From the NCBI GenBank assembly GCA_011033025.1, contig WFMF01000038.1, forward strand, positions 186,001 to 250,000: DNA of 64,000 nt. Direction: 5' to 3'. Origin of the DNA: Beroe forskalii (lineage: Eukaryota; Ctenophora; Nuda; Beroida; Beroidae). Position numbers and translations under genes: made by a program. The number at the start of each line of letters is the position of its first letter. The first letter of the stretch is position 1. This document shows positions 1 through 14,400 of this stretch, piece after piece. The notes beneath the pieces are model-generated. The model made no database searches, was not told the origin of the DNA, and saw only the letters and a program-made list of their open reading frames with translations.

Positions 1-517
1 CGGATTATCTTGCAAATATCACCACAGCTGCTGTACACACTTCATTTTATCTTTGTGTAATCTGATATTACAGAATCTGCTGCAAGAATGATTTCATTTT
101 TTGAATATGTACTGCGAAAATCTGCTACGCTTGCAAAGAATAACGGGTGTTCACCATATAAACTTGGTATCATTATCGTGAATTCGTGGTCTGAAAATAT
201 GCTACCGAGCGCCAATCATATCCCCGGCCTCACAATCTTAACATTTAGTAGATGCAATGTTCGATATTTCTTACCATGGAATGAAAATTTTCGACTGGGA
301 AAATTTCCAAAAATGGTATTTTTCTAGATGATCACAATGCGCGATAACCTTTATTAAACATCTCCCCAATTTTGCACCCATCCTGATTTGAAGTATTAGC
401 GAGAAGCGTCATCCCCTGTGGTGTTTACTTTTTTGTTTGTCCTCGATTTGTCCACAAAGGCTCTCCCTGTAATGGTCGGTAAGATTATTTGGCAACTTGG
501 TAATATGCCGATGCACA

Positions 518-660
518 GCTGGGGCACAACCTGGGCACACCTCGGGCACAAGAAACACCTGGGGCACATTCGGGTACAACCATCTGGGGTACAACTCGGG
601 CACACTTGGGGCACATCTCGGACACAATTAATGAACAAAACATATCTGGGGCACAACCAC
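518..660. repeat. Degenerate minisatellite, core CTGGGGCACA
   Basis: About twelve imperfect copies of a 10-13 base motif (CTGGGGCACA, CTCGGGCACA and similar) follow each other. The cysteine/proline-rich open frames on either strand are by-products of the repeat. Confidence 0.75.
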
Positions 661-1632
661 CTGAGGGCCTATCGAGGAACTCACCATCTAGGTTCAATGT
701 GGTTTACGGATTTTTAGACACTGTTCTTGGTTATGGAACACACTCAATTCAAACCGAGTCAAATCCCCTGAAAAAGTGAAAAGTTTCTGCTTAAACGCTG
801 GTATTTAGCCCAAGAAAGTTTGTGTAGAATATCAAACGTTTAACCTTGATATATAAAGCATAGTCCTATGTTTGAAGTTTAAAACATTTAATTGAGGTGG
901 TGTTAGAAATCTTCTTAGATCCACGGGAAGAGGTCAATCTAGTTCAATTAATGCAATGAGGACTTCATTTTTTGATAAATAAGTACTCATTAGTTGTAAT
1001 CATGCGACCCTTATTCAACAACCCGACCCGTGAATTCAGTCCATCTTCTTCAATGGAAATTCTGCATCATAAAATTCGGTGTAATATTTGTTTTGAAGAG
1101 CCGAATTTTCCTATAAAATTTGCACGGGAAGCTAAAAGATTTAAGAATCCCGTTTTATTAAGCCCATGATCTCTCATATAACTGCATGGTAACTTAGTGC
1201 TATGTTTCGCTATATCAGTTTTAATGACTTCCAGCTCATCCAAACCTTGCTGCTGATAGCTATTTCTCGATTTCGATCTTTGGGTTATTGCGAAATTGTT
1301 CTTGACCACCCTAGAAACTAAATAATTAATAAAACTTTACATAATTTTTTATAGTATTATGCTGCCATTTACTGTATGCTTTCTCTATTTCTCTGAAAGT
1401 TTTGTCGATTTCTAGATTGTACAAACAACCTAAATTCAACTTCTTGCTCCACTGAGCATAACATCACCTTAAATAAATTCTGGCACTCTACAAAATACAT
1501 TTCAGTGCCATTCAGCATATTTTGACAATTCCAACTCTTCTTCTGACACTAAATAACAATACGTTTCAGTTTCAGTCAGCACAACTCAAGAAATGGGAAA
1601 GATCTCACTGATCTGTACGCGGAGGTGCTAGG

Positions 1633-2130
1633 CGTCCTGTCTGAAGCCAGGTACCTATATTATATTGGGAGGTGGTTTACTGGTTTAGCAGAATTATCAT
1701 GGAATCGTCATGATCTACATGACGATTCCATGATAGGTGGTTGTCTGAAGCCAGGTACCTTCCAAGAGGTTTTCTAACAGAATTGTCGTCATGATCTACA
1801 AGAATTTTAAAGAATTTTAAAATATAATTTACAAGCCAGGTACCTATATTGGGAGGCGTTCTAGCAGAATTATCGCCAGGCACCTGCACACCTGCATCGT
1901 TCCGCGTCGATCGAATGAATTGGGGAATGAATTGATCAAATGAAAAACGAACACAATTGCTCGCGCTTGCTACTTTGCGCTGAAATCGTCATAAAAGTGT
2001 ATTGTGCGCGTTTTTCATTTAATCAGTCCATTCGATCGACGCGGATCGAACATAGGTACCTATGTTGGGAGGTGTTCTAGCAGAAATATCGTCATGATCT
2101 ACATGACGATTCCATGACAGCTCTAGAAGT
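1633..2130. repeat. Nested repeats with GCCAGGTACCTATATTGGGA core and short palindromes
   Basis: The phrase around AGGTACCTATATTGGGAGG recurs at about 1650, 1755, 1845 and 2055. Close to it is a palindromic segment in which ATCATGGAATCGTCATGA is followed by its own reverse complement (about 1695-1735, partly again near 2085-2117). The structure looks like nested insertions of a small palindromic element. Confidence 0.55.
1868..2052. mobile_element. Palindromic MITE-like element, copy 1
   Basis: Long inverted ends are visible: CATCGTTCCGCGTCGATCG on the left matches the reverse complement of CGATCGACGCGGATCGAAC on the right, followed inward on both sides by the reverse-paired ATCAAATGAAAAACG. 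No coding capacity. A second, cleaner copy lies at 3.6-3.75 kb in the Furry intron. Small size, inverted ends and multiple copies support a non-autonomous DNA element; the superfamily is not determined. Confidence 0.6.
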
Positions 2131-2183
2131 TGTTCTTGACTACCCTTCTTGACTACCCTAAAAACTAGAAAATTAGTAAGCAC

Positions 2184-2474
2184 ATGAAAAGTAGTAAAGT
2201 AAAACTTACGCACGTCTTAATACGCGGGGTAAGGCACCACGGATTGAACATTTTCATGAAAATTTCGGACCAGTATTTTAAGTTCTTTTTCAACCCTGTG
2301 AAAAAACAACATGTAAAACTCAGATTCCAATCGGTGATCCGGAAGTTCAAAAGGGAAATCAACCTGACGTACTACGCCACCCAAACCATAATCAACTTCA
2401 TCAACGGAATGCGGTTCATAAAGCTGAAGCTCTACCCGATTGAAGCTCTCCAAGCTTCCTTCGAATTTATGCAG
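2184..2474 (+). CDS. FRY: FRY exon 1 of window (5' limit uncertain)
   Basis: The frame is open from 2169 and ends at a CAG|GTTTGA donor in phase 0. The part from about 2274 (YFKFFFNPVKKQ) to FEFMQ matches the Furry segment before the ELGxxFLD motif. The true 3' splice site is probably the CAG ending at 2273, but an upstream AG (about 2232) is possible. The ATG at 2184 is not expected to be a start, because the family has about 250 more residues upstream. Confidence 0.75.
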
Positions 2475-5400
2475 GTTTGAAAATCGACGACGATAATCAC
2501 AACATTTTCAAAAGGTTCTGAATACACTTCTCTCGTATCAGTTATTTCGTTTATTAAACTTCAACCTCTTGAGTTGAGAATCGAGATTATAGAACAGCGG
2601 AGTTCGGATGATTGCCGCATTAGATTTTCGCCCCACTCTAATAATACCTTGATTATAATCGCATACGCAGTTGACTGATGAATTGCGATCACTCAGTATC
2701 TGAATTAGTGAAGTTGAGTGACATAGTTGTTGAAATATAATATATTTCAACAACTATGTCACTCAACTTCACTATACAAATCAAATTCTCGAATTCGTTC
2801 CAGTATGAGGATGAAAGATGAGTTATAAAGTAGTTGATGAAATAATATTTAATTCAAATAATAACTAATCTCAATTCAGGAGCTAGGAGAGTTTTTCCTG
2901 GACGCCAAGTCGGAGAAAGAAACGCGGTACGCTTACGCGGGTCTCATCACGGCTCTCCTAGTTCCTGTGGCAGCTGTCATTAACCGGGAAGTGAACGTTC
3001 CTGTGTGTAGGAACTTCGTGGAGAAACTTTACCAACCCACGCTCCAGCTGTCCTCAAGACGATCCCATGCTGCGGTGAGACGATGATAGAGATTTAAATC
3101 CCCATTTTTTGGTTATTTTAATGCCCATTTTTAGGTTTATTTAATGCCGATTTCTAGGTTAATTTAATGCCCATTTCTAGGTTAATTTAATGCCCATTTC
3201 TAGGTTAATTTAATGCCCATTTTTAGGTTAATTTAATGCCCATTTCTAGGTTAATTTAATGCCCATTTCTAGGTTAATTTAATGCCCATTTTTAGGTTAA
3301 TTTAATGCCAACTTTTTTGGTTCATTTGAAGCTCATTAGTCATTATGATACTTAAATCTTATTTTAAAATTCATTCGACGGTCGTTTTTAAGTTCATTTG
3401 ACGGCCCGTTTCTAGGTTCATTTGAAGCTAAGCTTCAGGTTCATTCGAAGTTCATTTTTATGTTCATTCTATTTTTGGTATTATTTTGTTTGCGGTTTTA
3501 TCAACCTCTTAATTGATAGAACGATGCCTCAACGATGCTTTACCAGGCGACATCAGTTGGATGTTTCAAACGAAAACACCATAGACGCCTCAGTTAATGG
3601 CATGTTAATTACCTTAGGTGGTTTCATCGTTCCGCGTCGATCAAATGGATTGATCAAATGAAAAACGCACACAATACACAAACTGCAATCGCGCGCAATT
3701 GTGTGCGTTATTCATTTGATCAGTTCATTCGATCGACGCGGAACGATGCAGGTGCCTTATTCTCGTTAAAACGTTGTTGTCCTTTAGGGCCGGTTAAATA
3801 AGGGCCCATCATTTCCTTATTTCAGCACCTGTACGACTTGATAACCACTAATTTATTGCCTTCCAATTGTCAACACTTATTAACCATTTCATTGGCCCGT
3901 ATGCAATGTAAGTAACTAGCTAGTAGTTACTAGGTAGTGACTAGGTAGTGACTCACTAGCTAGTGGTTACTAGGTAGTGACTAGGTAGTGACTAGGTAGT
4001 GACTACTAGGTACTAGGTAGAGGCTCAATTCCAGCTAAATATACGGGTATTCAGTGTTGAAATTTATTGGATTTAGTTCTCCTTTTTTATTCTATTTTTT
4101 AAGAATACTTTCAGGTTAAAATCATTTTTCCTTCAATTCGAAAAATACAAATTAATTATTAAAAAATTCATAATTTATTCCAGCAGCGTCCAAAAATTAC
4201 AGTTTTACCGTCAAAAAATTCTAAAAATGGAACAAATCATTGGTAGAAAGCTCGTTTAAAATAATTTTCTTCTTGACGAAATTAGCAATTAAATATTCAA
4301 AAATTGGAGCAGCGTCAAAAATTACAGTTTTACCGCCAAAAAATCTAAAAAATAGCGTACAAATCATTTAGCTCGTTTAAAAATAATTTTTCTTCTTGAC
4401 GAGAGCAATTAAATATTCAAAAATTCATAATTAATTCTAGCAACGTCAGTTTTAACGACGATCATTGGTAGAAAGCTCGTTCAAAAATAATTTATTGACG
4501 AAAATTAGCAATTAAATATTCAAAAATTCATAATTAATTTAGCAGCGTCCAAAAATTACAATTTACCGTTAAAAATTATTTTTAAACGAGCTTTTAATTA
4601 TTTGCACCTATTTTTAGAATTTTTTGACGGTAAAACTGTAATTTAACGCCATAGAATTAATTATGAATTTTGAATATTAAATTGTTAATTTTCGTCAAGA
4701 AGAATAAATTATTTTTAAAAACGAACTTTCTACCAATGATTTCCAGGCCCTATTTTTAGAATTTTTTGACGGTAAAACTGTAATTTTTGGACGCTGCTAG
4801 AATTAATTATGAATTTTGAATATTCACTAATTTTCGTCAAGAAGAAAAATTATTTTGGACGAGCTTTCTACCAATGATTTGTACCTATTTTTAGAAATTT
4901 TTGACGGTAAAACTGTAATTTTGGACATGCTAGAATTAATTATGAATTTTTGAATATTTAATTGCTAATTTTCGTCAAGAAGAAAAATTATTTTTAAACG
5001 AGCTTTCTACCAATGATTTGTACCTATTTTTAGAATTTTTGACGGTAAAACTGTAATTTTTGGACGCTGCTAGAATTAATTATGAATTTTTGAATATTTA
5101 ATTGCTAATTTTCGTCAAGAAGAAAAAATTATTTTTAAACGAGCTTTCTACCAATGATTTGTACCTGTTTTTAGAATTTTTTGACGGTAAAACTGTAATT
5201 TTTGGACGCTGCTAGAATAAATTATGAATTTTTGAATATTAAATTACTAATTTTCGTCAAGAAGAAAAATTATTTTAAACGAGCTTTTCTACCAATGATT
5301 TGTACCTATTTTTAGAATTTTGACGGTAAAACTGTAATTTTGGACGCTGCTAGAATTAATTAGTTTTTTGAATATCTAATTGCTAATTTTCGTCAAGAAG

Positions 5401-8400
5401 AAAAAATTATTTTAGACGAGCTTTCTACCAATGATTTGTACCTATTTTTAGAAATTTTTGACGGTAAAACTGTAATTTTTGGACGCTGCTAGAATTAATT
5501 ATGAATTTTTGAATATTTAATTGCTAATTTTCGTCACGAAGGAAAAATTATTTTTAAATTTTACCAATGATTTGTACCTATTTTTAGAATTTTTTGACGG
5601 TAAAACTGTAATTTTTGGACGCTGCTAGAATTAATTATGAATTTTTGAATATTAAATTGCTAATTTTCGTCAAGAAGAATAAATTATTTTTAAACGAGCT
5701 TTCTACCAATGATTTGTATTTTATTTTTAGAATTTTTGACGGTAAACTGTAATTTTTGGACGCTGCTAGAATTAATTATGAATTTTGAATATTAAATTAA
5801 TTTTCGTCAAGAAGAAAAATCATTTTTAAAACGAGCTTTCTACCAATGATTTTACCTATTTTTAGAATTTTTTGACGGTAAAAACTGTAATTTTTGGACG
5901 CTAGAATTAATTATGAATTTTTGAATATCTAATTGCTAATTTTCGTCAAGAAGAAAAAATTATTTTTAAACGAGCTTTCTACCAATTATTTGTACCTATT
6001 TTTAGAATTTTTTGACGGTAAAACTGTAATTTTTGAACGCTGCTGGAATTAATTATGAATTTTTTAATAATTAATTTTTATTTTTCGAATTGAAGGAAAA
6101 ATGATTTTAACCTGAAAGTATTCTTAAAAAATAGAATTAAAAAAGTAGAACTAAATCCAATAAATTTCAACACTGAATACCCGTATATTTAGCTGGAATT
6201 GAGCCTCTACCTAGTACCTAGTAGTCACTACCTAGTCACTACCTAGTCACTACCTAGTAACCTCTAGCTAGTGAGTCACTACCTAGTCACTACCTAGTAA
6301 CGACTAGCTAGTTACTTACATTGCATACGGGCCATTATTTCAGCACGAGTAGGATTCGATAACCACTAATTAATTACCCCCTTAGTTAATTACCTAGTTA
6401 ATTACATGATTATTTCAGCACCTGTACGACTTGATAACCACTAATTTATTGCCTTCCAATTGTCAACACTTATTAACCATTTCATTATTTCAGCACGAGT
6501 AGGATTCGATAACCACTAATTAATTACCCCCTTAGTTAATTACCTAGTTAATTACATGATTATTTCAGCACCTGTACGACATGATAACCACTTATTAATT
6601 GCCTCCCACCCTAGTTAATTGCATGTTAACCATTTCCTTTCTCAGCACCTCTACGACATGATTACGATCCTGCTAAGCGTCTCCTCCAAGCAATTCTTCA
6701 TTACCAACTGGCCAATCTTCCTGCAGATGTGCATCAGCGGCCTCAAAGTGAGTAGCCAATGTGTGTCCACATGGATCTATAGATAAAAACGCGTAAAATG
6801 GTAGAAATACTGTACTTTCGACAGGAATCCGATGAAAAGTAGATTGCGCTCACTGTAAAATGCGCGCCTTAACAATCACTTCATCGATCGATGTATGTGC
6901 ACAAATTTGAGTAAAATGGTGTTAATATTGAGAAATTTGTTGATTTTCCTCATTCCCAAATTCATTACGCAAATAAAGTGAGTAGCATGATGTTATATTT
7001 ATGAAGGAAATTTACATGGTGAGAAATTGTGGGTTTTTTTAAAAGAAAATGCTAAATCAATTCCCCTCCTCAGACGCGCGACCTCTCCAAGGTGTCCGTT
7101 CAACTGTATCTACCGGCTGGTGTGGGTCTACGTGGTGCGGATTAAGTGCGAGGCAAATACAACCACCAACCAGAGACTCTCACAGATCATTGAGGCCATA
7201 TTCCCCAAAGGTTTGTGTGATTACCTGCACCTTGAACCCCGGAATTTCGAAAATCGTAATCCCGAAAACCCCTGTGTGAATTCCGATATCACGGAATCCG
7301 GAAAAACGTTATCCCTAAAATATCTGATAGGAATTCAGATTTTCGGGGGTTTGCAACACAGAATCCCGAGAAGCGGAATTCCCATACTATTCGGTTAAGT
7401 CCTATAATCAAAGCCTTAATCAAGCAATTGTGGATTATGGACATGTGTGGTTCTTTGTGTGTCTGTAGTTTTTGAACTCATTAACCATGATATTGATAAC
7501 TTCGCAAAACTCAAGGTTGTCTATCTAATGAATACTTAGGAAAATGCATGCACACCATAATCAATACTATTGATTGTGATGATATTAATTAATCATATAG
7601 ATTAATTAGTTAATTATGCGATATTCCGCACTTATCCAGTGGACGAGAGAGGGATTCCGTATCGTAGGGGGTTTGGAATCAAGGTCTCATACTCGGCTGA
7701 CTTGAAGAAGCCTGTCAATAAGAAACATTCTGACTCTAAGCACAAAAACTCACGTAAACATACATAGAAATGTCAATTTTTCTTGGATTGCCCTGATCGA
7801 ATGCCAACAATATCGATATTTAAAGTCAGTTAGTTTAGCTGGAAATTTTTAAGAACCTGTAATGCCTCTTTGTCAAAAATTGCCGCCTGTTATTCACCTT
7901 TTGGCTTCGTCACTCAAGAATCACTGATCAAGCATGCTGATGCGTATTGTGCGTAGCCTTGCAGAAATAATTTTGGATGAAAGTTTCAACTACTTCAATT
8001 TCCCGAACCTGACCCCATCATCTTTCTCTGGATAATAAACCCCTCACATCAAAACACCCTCGGCTGGCGGCTCACTGCCTGCCGACAACTGACCCCATCA
8101 TCTTTCTCTAGATTATAAACCCCTCACATCATAACACCCTCGGCTGGCGGCTCACTGCCTGCCGACACCAGACCCCATCATCTTTCTCTAGATTATAAAC
8201 CCCTCACATCATAACACCCTCGGCTGGCGACGAAAAGCACATCCTATTCGAAAGCTCTTATTTTCATTCAACTTACTCACTTTGCATCACTCATCAAAAT
8301 CACTGCATAACAGGGGCGTGTCGAAGTCCTACGTGCACGGCTTTTTCATGCGCGGCGTAAACGTGCGCGGCTTTTTCATGCGCAGCTCACTGCCTGCAAT

Positions 8401-11400
8401 AGCAGCCAGTGAGCCTCGCACGAATACGCGACGCATGAAAAGCCGCGCACGTAGGAGTTCGACACGCCACCGTTAAACTGAAGGCATCCCGTGGACCGTG
8501 GTAGAGAGAGAAAGTGCTCTGAGTGGACTCTGAGTTGGAATTGGTGGACCGCTTTGTATCCCCTGCACGGAATGTGATTGCCTGCATTGAGACGGCATGA
8601 GACTGTTCCCAGAATATGATTTATAACTATCCTTTTACCCCTCGCACCTCTATTTTACCCCCTGACACCCCCAGCTAACCAGGATCTCGGAACATCATCC
8701 CGCGTGAGGGAGTGCAGACTGCAGCCCCTCACACCCCCACTATTTAGCCCCTCTCACCCCCACTATTTACCCCCTTGCACCCCAACTGATTACCCCCTCA
8801 CACCCCCATCTTACCCCTCACACCCCCATCTTACCCCCTCACACCCCCATCTTACCCCTCACACCCCCATCTTACCCCTCACACCCCTATCTTACTCCCT
8901 CACACCCCCATTTACCCCCTCACACCCCATCTTACCCCCTCACACCACATCTTACCCCCTAACACCTCCATCTTACCACTCCATTCCCCCATTTACCCCC
9001 TCACACCCCCATGCAACCCCTCACACCCCTATCTTACTCCCTCAAACCCCCGTTTACCCCCTCACACCCCCATCTAACCCCTAACACCCCATCTTACCCC
9101 CTCACACCCCCATTTATCCCCTCACACCCCCACTATTTATTCTCTCGCACCCCCATTTACCCCTTCACACCCCCATTCAACCCCTCACACCCCACACTAT
9201 TTACCCCCTCACATCCCCATTCAACCCTTCACACCCTCATTTAACCCCTCACACGCCCATTTTACCCCCTGACACCCCAACTTACCAGGTTCTCGGAACA
9301 TCATCCCGCGGGAAGGGGTGCAGCCCCGGGACTTCATCCAGCTGATCCAGATAATCGCGTTGGAGAAGCTGGACTACGTCATGAAGGAAGTGGTGTACGA
9401 TCTGCTGTGCGTTAACAACCGGAAGATGATCACCTCCATTTACCCCGAGCGTATGTTGTCATGAGTTCTATATGATTTACTGATTATAATGTTAATTATA
9501 TTCTCTGCGACAAGGAGCATTGACAAGGTCATGGTAGGAAACGACCGGTTAACCGAACCGAAACCGAAATACCGGTTAACCGGGCGTTTTCAGCCAACCG
9601 AAACCGAAACCGCAACCGAATATTTTGATTTCGCAATTAACCGTTTAGGGAGATCGGCGTTTTTACCGAACCGAAACCGAAACCGTAACCGGATTTATTG
9701 AGAAATTGTAACCGGTCGTTTGGTAGGTCATGGAGTACTGAAATGATAACCCATATGGGTGCACATGCATTGATCGAAGTTGGGATTGATAAAGACGCAC
9801 AATTTGCAGTGCGCGCAATTTAATTGTCATAGGTATTCTTTCGTATTCTACACGTTTTATCGATCAATCCTTGTGTACACATACGGGAATAAGGTCTAGG
9901 TCTATGATTTATAGGTACCATCAAAGTTGAAAAGTTTTATGAATACTATTGCTAGCAGGGTCTGGTGACCTACGGTCACTGTAAAACATGAGCCGTCCTC
10001 TTTAAGTCTTTAGTGTCAGTATATCGTATTCTATACCAATTAATGATTGCCATCATATTCATAGCCGGCAACCACCTCTGAAAACTTCTATTTTCAGGAA
10101 TGAACATCGGTCTTAACTCCTACTGTCGGGAATGAACTTCGGTCTTAACTCCTAATTTCAGGAATGAACATAGGTCTGAACTCCTGTTTTCAGGAATGAA
10201 CATCGGTCTGAACTCCTACTGTCAGGAATGAACATAGGTCTGAACTCCTACTGTCAGGAATGAACATCGGTCTGAACTCCTATTTTCAGGAATGAACATC
10301 GATCTGAACTCCTAATTTCAGGAATGAACATAGGTCTGAACTTCTGTTTTACAGGAATGAACTTCTATTTTCAGGAATGAACATCGGTCTGAACGCGTTC
10401 CTCTCCATCGCTAACCACCTTGAGAAGAAGGAAGGGAACCCTCCGATGCCAGGAAGCAACTTCCCATACCCCTCCGGTAATTCACCTAATTGGTGTGCAC
10501 TTTAAGCTTTTAAGGGGGGGGGTCACCCCTCATGCTTGTACCAACATTTTGACGGTGGTCTTGAGTCCATAGTTCCAGCGTTTCCCATGTGAGGCCTCGG
10601 AGCAAAATGGCGTCCAAAAATTGAAATTTTACCAGCAGAAGATAGAGCTTAGCTTTTGCTTGCATTTGATTCGTCTCGACGAGATGATTATTTATTTTCG
10701 TGTATTTGTTTCTCAAAATTAGATGAAAAATGACGAAGCTATGGCCATGCGAAGTGTGCGCCAAAGTGGCAGTATGTTGGCCTATTTTGGGCCTAAAGAT
10801 GCCCAATGCCCATTATGGTTTTTTATAGGTACTAGACTGATGCAACAATTTCTTATGTTCTAAAGTAACTAAAAACACTAGCTGTAGCACCACATTAAAC
10901 CGAGGTTTTCTGCACAGAAAGAATATCAGGCTTGCCCTGGAGCTACCACAGTAGCCAAAAGAGGGGCTAAAAGGGGCAAAAAAGGGGCTTTGACTGGTGG
11001 GTAATGGGAATCGCCTTCTGGAGCTACTACAGTAGCCAAAAGAGGGGCTAAAAGGGGTGTTGACTGGTCGGTATCTCCTACTGGGATAGGAGAGCTGGCT
11101 GGTCCAAGGAGGTGATGCCCAGACTCATTCATCTCCACTTGGGCTAGGTTTTTTGTGTGTTTTTTTCTTCTCATCCCCCCCTTCTATTTCACCATTATTC
11201 ATTTATCAAACCATTAGATTTAAACCATTAGATCTCTAACTTATAATATGTGAATATGTGAATATATCTCTTCAGAAGTGAAAAAGAAGGTAACGTGTTG
11301 GAACACTTATATGACTAATATTCATATGTGATAGGCAGTACCTTCTGATAGTCATTGACTATTAGTAGGTACTGTCTACCATTAGATCTCTATTTTATAA

Positions 11401-14400
11401 TTCCTCAATTCTTCAGAAGTTTACAAGAAGAAGGTGACATGTTGGAGCACTAACTCCATCACTGACGAGATAGCGGAGTCCATTGGTGTAGGGGTGTATC
11501 TGATCGGGGTTAGGAAGGCGCTTGAGAGGATGCTCCACAACCTACAAATAGCCCTGGTGAGTCAAACAGGAAAATTTGAATAATGAGACAAGATAATTTA
11601 AGAGTAAATTTAAGGTGGAAAATTGCTCGTTTTTCGTATGTTTTCCTGCAGAAAATATAAATGAATCACTGATGTCTGATAAGTGCTGTAAACCATTCAT
11701 TGTGCTTTATTCCATGAAAGCATGAAGAGGAAGGAATTCTGGACTGGTGTGTGAGTGATGTGGAAAAAGTTTCTTGCTCTAACAAGCCCCAAATTGAATG
11801 ATCAATGAAGAATTTTATGAAATTTAATTTGATTTTGAACTTTTGAATTATAAATTATTTTGTCTGGTGATACCAGACCCGATGAGAAGTATTTTTTTTT
11901 CAAATTTTACATGAAATATATTTCACAATGTCATTCAGGTTAAAATATTCTGTCATTCCTACTTAACCAAAATAGCACAGAAAATATGAATCAAGTGCAA
12001 AATCTGGGCTAAACTCCCAACACAGCGTTAACCATTATTACAGGGAGGCCCGTCAAAAACATCAATCAATAAATAGGGTATAAAATAAATGATAACAATA
12101 ATAATAAATAATTACGTCATCTGATAAAATTAAATCACAAACTCACAAATACTATGGTTGTCAATTGTAATCATAGATTGGTATTTAAATTGTCACACTT
12201 AAAGTCCTAGGTCACAAAGAAATTACTTTTCTGCATCAAGACCATCATTTCGAAAAATACAAATTTGTTTATAATTTCTTGTATAAGGGTATTTTGCTCT
12301 TGCCTTACAACTTAATGACCATCTAGTTCACGGACTGAGTAAATTGAATTAATCGGGCCAGTCTAGATCTGCTTTCCAAAGGAAAGTTTTGAGTTGTGGA
12401 GATGCTTTTAACTTGCCTAATACTATAAGGGATTTTGTTCCATATAACCATTGTTCTATAGAAAAATGAATTCCTAAAATTATCACAATTGGGCCTTATG
12501 GTACATTTTAATCTTGAACAATCCTCTTGCTCACAATATCATGTGTACTTCTGGTGCTCCTTACTCAGTATGTTTAATGATATGAAAGCCTTCTGGTAAG
12601 GTGATGTTGATAAGAGAGTGTATGATTTTGAACATCATGATTAGGTCAGTTATGATAAATTTGTGTTTTATTGGAGGGATATTCAGGGTTTTCAGTTTAT
12701 TATAGTATTCAGTATCACAGATATGGTCATGGGGACGGCCTTCAATCCACTTAATGGCCCGCTTTTGGATGGCCTCAAAACCACTGAGCTGGTTGGAGCT
12801 GACTGGATGCCAAATGATGGAGCAATGCTCAAATAAAGACCTAACTAGTGTAAGGTAAAAGGTTCTTTTTGTCTTTTATCACAGGTGAAATGACAAATAC
12901 GTGTTACAAGTCCTAGACGGGAGCTTGCTTTAGATAAGAGACTGTTGCATTGTTCTGACCATAAAAGTCTAGAGTTTACTGTGACTCCCAGATCTACTTG
13001 AGATGCAACATAATCTATGTAAGTATTGTGAAGCTTGTACTGGAAGATTGTACATGGTAGATTATGGAGTATGTTTCTTTGGTTTGTTACAGCTAAAGCT
13101 TTACATTTCGAAGGATGAAATTTCATCTTGTTTAGTACAGACCAGTTATGAAGATTATCTATGTCAGCTTGTAGAGCAAAATGATCAGCCGATATCTCAA
13201 TTTCTCTCCAGATTTTTGTATCATCTGCATAAAGGGCGATGTTAGTTTCAGGACTTATACAGTCGAACATGTCATTAATAAATAAAACAAATAGCAGGGG
13301 ACCTAGAATAGAACCTTGGGGTACTCCTGAGTTGACTGGTAACTGAGTCGACAGTGATCCACCAATTACTACCTGCTGTTTCCTGTCCTTCAAATATGCA
13401 CGAATAAATCTGAGCATGGGTCCATTTATTCCCGCCCTGGCCAGGGCGGTAACCCCCCGCGGTAAAAAGAAAACTGGCCAGGGGTATAAGTTAGAGATTT
13501 GAGTGTCACAGGGTGAGATAATATATACATAATAATAATAATAATATCATGATAATTGGGACCCATCTTAAAACGATGAGATCTCAAGAACGGGAAATGG
13601 TAGAGCCATGATCGAGGTCACGTTTTGTTCATCTAAGATGGGATTGTGGATTAGGCTATGTGAGAAGGTCTGGTGACGTCATTATGATGCCATTATGACG
13701 TCATCAACTTAGCGAAATTTTATTTCTTTTTTAGCGAAAATAGGCCATTTTTGAGCGCATTTTGCACCAAGAAGGAAAGGAAATAGCTCTCTGATTTTTC
13801 AGAATGATTTTTAGCAAATTTAAAGAGCTTTCAGAAAATCATATGGATCATTGGGCTATCTCGATTTTTCATCGAGATATATGATTTTCGAAGGTACGGT
13901 GAAAAATCGATTTCCAAATTATAGGACAAAACTTAAACGAGTGAGATGTCAAGAACTGCGACTTATCTTGAGATGAGACCGGCCAAAGTATGTTGTGCTA
14001 AGGCGGAATTGTGGCTTAGGCTATATGGGAAGTTGGTTTGAGCCTATTTGGGTGCTGTGATGACGTCATCAAAATCGCGTAAAACCACTAAAATAGCGTA
14101 TTTTGCAATAGAACGCTATTTTGCGCTACTTTGGACATCTCTTACTAATAGAGTTTTCATCGGATTATGTTTTACTTTGATATGCTGCTTTTAGACCTTG
14201 AGATTTAGCTATAAAACGAGTTTCAGGGCGATCGGTTGAAGATTGATGTCGTGGGAGTCTTCTAAAAATTGAACTGCAAATTGATTGAAATTATGTTTAT
14301 GACGAAAATATGTACTGTGGTCCTATTCTGTGATACGATGGTGAACTGATGATAGTTTCTCCATGTCTCGCAGTGAATAGGGATGAGAAATATACGATGG

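Larger units (their letters stand above)
1..2183. other. No recognisable gene; upstream or intronic sequence with repeats
   Basis: No open frame here resembles the N-terminal part of Furry, although about 250 residues should lie upstream of the first exon seen at 2.2 kb. The stretch holds a GGGCACA-type minisatellite, copies of a GGTACC-containing repeat and a palindromic MITE, listed separately. It is probably an intron of the same gene or its upstream flank. Confidence 0.5.

Noticed and set aside
8704-9244. Pro/Thr/Ser-rich frames resembling a mucin or extensin
   Set aside because: Translation of the CCCTCACACCCCCATCTTAC minisatellite in front of FRY exon 5.
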